The notes below the pieces were generated by a model. It made no database searches, had not been told where the DNA came from, and was given only the letters and a program-made list of their open reading frames with translations. 64,000 bases of DNA from Diphasiastrum complanatum (Eukaryota; Streptophyta; Lycopodiopsida; Lycopodiales; Lycopodiaceae): NCBI GenBank assembly GCA_029204225.1, contig CM055103.1:42179368-42243367 (forward strand). Direction: 5' to 3'. This document shows positions 60,605-64,000 of the stretch, piece after piece (the first letter of the stretch is position 1; each line of letters starts with the position of its first letter). Position numbers and translations under genes: made by a program.

Positions 60605-61460
60605 CATAAAAAAAAAAATTATTCATTATTTGAAATAAGAAATAAGTATATTTCCTATGCTCAGCATGGCAGATTAATACATTTTTAATATCATATTGAA
60701 TGAGTTTTTATTTTTTAAAATTGAACTAAAATACAAATACTACATAAATTTTCTTTAATTTATATAATAAAGAAATCAACCGCCATGCTCAACGCAACCG
60801 CGGCCCATGCACCTATGACCCGATCGCGATGGCGACCTCAACCCTAAAACGAGATCCCGACTCCAACCCTAACAATATTTGAAGTAGATTTGTGACCAAA
60901 TTTAATTATTAGTTTTTTTTATAAGTAGATTTTGATTGTGAATTTTGTTGATTTTTATGTGTTGCTCTATTGAAATGTGCATGGCTTCTTTTTCTCTTTT
61001 ATGACTAACATAGGATAATATTAAGATTGTGAATTGGAATGTCCTATGAGTGAGTAAATTTTTTTTTACCTATGCCCAACATAAGCCATAGGTTACAATC
61101 TTTTTACAATTTCAAGTAGTTCCATCTCTTCAATTCCAATAGTCAAGACTTAGTAAGTAACAACAACTTAGTCATCTTCCTCTGAAATTCCTAATGAAAG
61201 ATTTTTTTACCTCTGATTCTCATCATCTTACTCTCACTAATATGGCTTCGACATCATTTACTCAATCATCATCTAAAATTCCTCAACTAAGTGCTTATCA
61301 AAAAATGACACCTATAATACAACATGTTACAAATGTTAATTCCCCTTCTTCCTCTTCATATATTGGCTCAACACAGTTGGATTATTTTTTTGATGAACAT
61401 GATTCAGCAAGTGATGATTCATGAGTTTCAATTCACTCAGTCATTGATTCTAGTAAATCT
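60605..61460. other. AT-rich spacer with a short plus-strand ORF
   Basis: An open frame at 61194-61424 (76 residues, Ser/Thr-rich, ending DEHDSASDDS) shows no recognised motif. The rest is AT-rich. Confidence 0.4.
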
Positions 61461-61499
61461 ATGGATCCTCGTCGGTCTATTCATCCTCGACGTTCAAGA

Positions 61500-62152
61500 T
61501 TTTCATGTGTACTTTTCACACATGTGAGGACTTCTCAAACAATGTAAATGATCTCCTAAGATGTGTGTGATTGCACACAGATCAATTCAAATTAAGATAC
61601 AAGCATACTAGCTCAAAAATCTAAGGCAAGAGCACTTCCACATGCATCAGACATCAACTATTCATCACACATAATGAAAGGACACTTTTCATGAAAAAAA
61701 ACTAAGTATAGATTTGGATTACTCTCAAGTAGAGAGAGAATAGAACAAAGAGCTCTCGGGTAGAGATAGAATGTCATAAAAAACTAAGTGTTGGAGCTTG
61801 CTACAAAAAACTAAGTATGAACTCTCTCTCACTCCCACTCATAGTAGCTCGAGAGGCAAGAGTGTGGAAATGAAGCAATTTGATTGGACTCCTAATATCG
61901 CCACCTCTTACAATGATTGGACCTCCTACATAACACCTCTTACAATGATTGGACCATTTTGGTGCACCTCAAAATATGATTGGCCCAAATTGACAAATGA
62001 GATCAAGAGGTGATATGTCACTCATCCTCTAGAATCAAGCTAAGTGTCACTAGCCTACACTACCATGAGCTAATCCACTTCCAAAATTGGCCTAATCTCT
62101 TACAAGTGTACAATGAGTGGTTTTGAAAGAGGACTCCCAAACCTCAAGATAG
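61500..62152 (-). repeat. Copia-9 3' LTR region
   Basis: The polypurine tract AAGGAGGAG (minus, about 62153-62161) follows RNase H, so the LTR lies below 62152. It contains TTTTCACACATGTGAGG near 61513 and CT-rich blocks similar to the LTR at 36648. Exact ends are unclear. Confidence 0.6.
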
Positions 62153-63490
62153 ATGGACTCCTCCTTAAAATAAATCTATCTACTTTAACATGGGGAATAA
62201 AACCAAGATTAGATCTAAACTTTATGAAAGCACTCTTGAGCAATGGTTTGGTGAGGAGATCGACATTACATGATGAATATCCAACATGCTCCAAATTTAT
62301 TTCTCCTCCAATAACTTTTCCCTTACAAAGTGGTGTGCAATCTCAATATGTTTGCTCCTTGCCTAAAAAATAGGATTGTTGGCAAGAGCTTGGGCCGAGA
62401 TGTTGTCACACTTGATGATAGGTAGATCTCCATCCGTGATGCACTTGAGCTCCATAAGCAAACTTTTGATCCACAATACCTCTTTTGTAGTGGCTGTAAG
62501 GGCCTTATACTCGGCCTCACATGATGACAAAGATATGGTTTCTTGTTTCTTGGATAACCAAGATACAAGATTGCCTCCAATAAAAATAGTGAATGCACTA
62601 GTGGACTTCTGATCCACCTAGTCACTTGCAAAATCCAAGTCCTAGTAGGCAACCATTGATAGATCTTCACTTTTGTAAAATAATCCATAATCAAGTGTGG
62701 AAGATACATATCTCAAGATCCTTTTGGCCGATTTCCAATGGCAAATCTTTGAATCTTGCATGAATTGGCTAAATTTTGCACACTAAAGCTCAAATCGGAC
62801 CTAGTAATAGTCAGCCAAATAAGGGAGCCAATAAGACTCCTATAAAGCGTAATTTCCTCGAAGGATCTTTCATCCCCTTTGATAGGATCTTTTACAACAT
62901 GCTCCATAGGAGTATCTATGCTCATACAATTTTCCATATGAAATTTCTTAAGCATGGAGAGAGCATATCTAGATTGACTAATAAATGCATGCTCTTGAAA
63001 AAGATCTACTTCTAGGCCTAAGATGTAGTGAAGCTCACCTAGATCTTGCATTTTGAGTTCACTACCACAAGTACTTTTTGTCTCATCTCAACAAGCTTCA
63101 TGCAATTTCCACACAAGATGATATCATGTACATATATGATGTCTTGTTAGTTTCAAACTTTATGTACAAAGATGGATCATAGGAACTTAGATTGAATCCA
63201 AGTGATAAGAGATATGAATTGAGCCTTGCACACCAAGACCTTGGGGCTTGCTTGATCCAATAAAGGCTTTTGAACAATAAGCATACTTTGGATTCATCAC
63301 CATCCTTGATAAAGCCCTCGAGTTGCTCTATATAGATCTCTTCCTCAAGGTAGCCATTGAGGAAGTCATTAGAGACATGAAATTGGAACATCCTCCACTT
63401 GAAATAGCATGCAATAGAGATAATAATCCTTATAGTGACCATCGTTTCCATGGGTGCAATGATGTCTTCATAATCAAGGCCATGGAAAAC
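62153..63490 (-). pseudogene. Copia-9 reverse transcriptase and RNase H (5'-truncated)
   Basis: Read from 63490: APMETMVTIRIIISIACYFK, EEEIYIEQLEGFIKDGDESK and SLYWIKQAPRSWCARL (normally YGLKQAP). The YVDD region is damaged near 63130, then LGLEVDLFQEHAFISQSRYA, SLIGSLIWLTITRSDLSFSV, SSCEAEYKALTATTKEVLWI and CDNISAQALANNPIF. Shifts at about 62710 and 62360. It resembles Copia-4 closely. The coding sequence begins abruptly at about 63490 without integrase. Confidence 0.92.
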
Positions 63491-63507
63491 AAGGTCCCTT
63501 AATACCA

Positions 63508-63793
63508 GTATGCTTATACATCCGTTGCCGCTCAAGCTACTCAGCATACCAGAGTCATTGACCAACAAATTATTTCTCTAAAAGGAATTACTCGCCCATT
63601 AGAGGAGGAACGTTTGAAGCATGGCCACAGCTCCTATGAGGTTTCAAAACTTGAAAATGAGAATGCCCACTTGAGAGCTGAAGTGAAAAAATTGAAATAT
63701 CGTTATGGTACTTTTGCAGCTTTGTGTGTATCTTGTGAACCATTGCACAATTTGCAGAGTCTGATAGTTGTTGTTTTGATAATAAATCAATAA
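63508..63793 (+). CDS. Coiled-coil exon fragment, unrecognised
   Basis: Directly beside the truncated copia, a plus-strand frame of about 95 residues reads QYAYTSVAAQATQHTRVIDQ, RPLEEERLKHGHSSYEVSKL and NENAHLRAEVKKLKYRYG, with leucine heptads typical of a coiled coil, ending at a TAA at 63791-63793. No start codon is evident, so it may be an internal or last exon of a gene broken by the copia. The protein family is unknown to me. Confidence 0.45.
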
Positions 63794-64000
63794 CATTCTC
63801 CGTCTGATTATTTGTTCATGAGATATATGAATAAAATGGTTATCAAAATATGTTGTTGCCTCTTATTAATCTGATCACCCAAGAAGTTAGAAAGTTGAAC
63901 TTCTCAAGGGTGGTTCTTGTGGACACTGAATTAGAGCTTCAAGATTCGGTTGCGTTCTGATAATAAGTCACTACCAGAATAGGGTCTTATTTGATTCCAA
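63794..64000. other. Window end, no gene seen
   Basis: Short AT-rich sequence after the coiled-coil fragment. Nothing recognised. Confidence 0.5.

Overview
KIND OF DNA. This is nuclear DNA from a land plant. It carries an intact intron-containing plant alpha-tubulin gene, plant-type Ty1/copia and Ty3/gypsy retrotransposons, a CACTA (En/Spm) transposon, and long CT/CA/TA microsatellites. The density of nested, decayed elements suggests a large, transposon-rich genome. A fern, other seed-free plant or gymnosperm is plausible, but the sequence alone does not settle it. LAYOUT. (1) 1-4.24 kb: the 3' part of a plus-strand copia element ending in an LTR. (2) 4.9-20.6 kb: a minus-strand copia element split by a 13.1-kb CACTA-like transposon at 5446-18534. 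The transposon has a 3-bp AAT duplication and both edges are packed with TGCCACGCGTGGCA palindromes. It carries a tnp2-type transposase (minus), a SET-domain gene with a 30-bp protein-coding minisatellite (minus) and a TnpA-like gene (plus). (3) 20.6-48 kb: a nest of insertions. An old copia relic was hit by a minus-strand copia (20.77-26.21 kb) and, in its LTR, by a plus-strand copia (26713-47612, duplication CCAAA). That copia has lost its reverse transcriptase and most of RNase H. An unrelated open reading frame sits there instead, in frame with integrase. It is itself split by another minus-strand copia (30705-46361, duplication TTCAA), which holds a ~10-kb insert between primer-binding site and gag. 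(4) That insert, about 35.9-46.0 kb, is the most remarkable part. It is bounded by a 35-bp perfect inverted repeat. It encodes a divergent histone H3-fold protein, immediately followed by (perhaps once fused to) a C48/Ulp1-type cysteine protease. It also has a large coiled-coil protein resembling a transposase-like family, at least three unrecognised intron-containing genes, and a bidirectional promoter full of CACGTG boxes. All copies here are damaged by nonsense codons or frameshifts. (5) 49.1-53.4 kb: a minus-strand Ty3/gypsy element lacking reverse transcriptase. (6) 55.1-57.2 kb: alpha-tubulin, four exons, 451 residues, the only clearly functional host gene; its third intron has a GC donor. 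(7) 57.3-61.4 kb: mostly AT-rich DNA with a copia LTR remnant and a small DNA N4/N6-methyltransferase-like fragment. (8) 61.4-64 kb: a 5'-truncated minus-strand copia abutting a coiled-coil exon fragment. HOW IT WORKS TOGETHER. Apart from tubulin, the genes are parts of mobile elements at different stages of decay. No host operon or pathway is visible. The boundaries, duplications and interrupted frames allow the order of insertions to be reconstructed in both nests.
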